Below, piece after piece: positions 23,911 through 24,043 of a stretch of DNA of 24,043 nucleotides. How positions within the stretch are numbered: the first letter of the stretch is position 1; each line of letters opens with the position of its first letter. Source of the stretch: Desulfobacterales bacterium (GTDB lineage Bacteria > Desulfobacterota > Desulfobacteria > Desulfobacterales > JAHEIW01); the NCBI GenBank assembly GCA_030145015.1, contig JAQYWI010000067.1:1-24043 (forward strand). Reading direction: 5' to 3'. The notes beneath the pieces were generated by a model. It saw only the letters and a list, made by a program, of their open reading frames with translations, had not been told where the DNA came from and did no database searches. The position numbers and the translations under genes are program-made.

Positions 23911-24043
23911 ATGAAGAATAAGGATGAGCAGGTAAAAGCAGTTTGGAAAGAGGGTGTCCTGCTAATGTCAAAAGGGTATACCTGAGCTGAGGCTATCCTG
24001 CAAGTTATGCGGAAGACCAAAAGTTGGGATGCAACGCCATATC
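23911..24043 (+). CDS. Probable selenoprotein, C_GCAxxG_C_C-like redox protein, N-terminal fragment with in-frame TGA
   Basis: The ATG at 23911 has GAGGGA upstream and opens a frame of 24 codons ending GYT before TGA at 23983-23985. Beyond it the frame stays open to the window edge (19 more codons, AEAILQVMRKTK...). The context SKGYT-TGA-AEAILQVM matches the conserved GYNCxxAVL motif at the N-terminus of the C_GCAxxG_C_C putative redox protein family, with TGA in the position of the first conserved cysteine. This suggests selenocysteine. A hairpin 3' of the TGA could be a SECIS element. The other motif cysteines would lie outside the window. Alternatives: a pseudogene with Cys (TGC/TGT) mutated to TGA, or a spurious short frame. 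Confidence 0.55.
23991..24018 (+). promoter_or_regulatory. Candidate bacterial SECIS element
   Basis: Downstream of the in-frame TGA, GG (23991-23992) pairs with CC (24017-24018). After an internal loop, TCC (23996-23998) pairs with GGA (24011-24013), T23999 bulges, and GC pairs with GC around the 7-nt loop AAGTTAT (24002-24008). The loop begins 16 nt after the TGA, at the lower end of the usual range, and the bulged U resembles known SECIS stems. The G is the third loop base rather than first or second, so the match is imperfect. Confidence 0.4.

Overview
The window looks like chromosomal DNA from an anaerobic member of the Desulfobacterota, in the style of Desulfobacterales. This is inferred from gene content: a five-gene NAD-linked 2-oxoacid:acceptor oxidoreductase rich in Fe-S motifs, Liv-type ABC and TRAP carboxylate transporters, beta-oxidation genes, and a probable UGA/selenocysteine gene. 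It cannot be proved from the sequence alone. No rRNA, tRNA, transposase, phage gene or CRISPR array was seen.

Layout. (1) 1-78, minus: N-terminus of a 3-hydroxyacyl-CoA dehydrogenase. (2) 79-553: non-coding, with tandem repeats enclosed by a long inverted repeat. (3) 7143 to 554, minus: Liv-type ABC operon in the order binding protein, LivH, LivM, acyl-CoA ligase, LivG, LivF. The ligase inside the operon suggests uptake of an organic acid followed by CoA activation. (4) 7565-9813, plus: an acyl-CoA dehydrogenase and an aminoglycoside-phosphotransferase-like kinase overlapping by 4 bp, the two halves of an ACAD10/11-type system. (5) 13533 to 10004, minus: a pqi operon (two half-length PqiA proteins, PqiB with three MCE domains, PqiC lipoprotein) for envelope lipid transport. 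(6) 13781-14473, plus: GntR/FCD regulator. (7) 15580 to 14702, minus: alpha/beta hydrolase resembling kynurenine formamidase. (8) 18643 to 15739, minus: TRAP transporter DctP-DctQ-DctM with a terminator-like hairpin after dctP. (9) 19077-23796, plus: gamma, delta, alpha, FAD/NAD and beta subunits of a 2-oxoacid oxidoreductase, in an order I recall for phenylglyoxylate dehydrogenase (padEFGHI). (10) 23911 to the right edge, plus: start of a small redox-protein-like gene with an in-frame TGA exactly where a conserved cysteine is expected.

How the parts may work together (inference). The region looks like a carboxylic-acid catabolism island: two uptake systems, CoA activation, beta-oxidation-type dehydrogenation, and oxidative decarboxylation of a 2-oxoacid to an acyl-CoA with electrons passed to NAD. 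A 12-bp palindrome of GntR type (TTTGTATACAAA) just upstream of the oxidoreductase operon has its 8-bp core repeated in the gntR promoter. This suggests the FCD regulator controls itself and the oxidoreductase operon, possibly with the TRAP transporter and hydrolase between them.

The least expected items are the probable selenoprotein at the right edge, the zinc-ribbon-like tail on LivM, the split PqiA, and three intergenic fold-back repeats, one made of inverted 7-bp tandem arrays.
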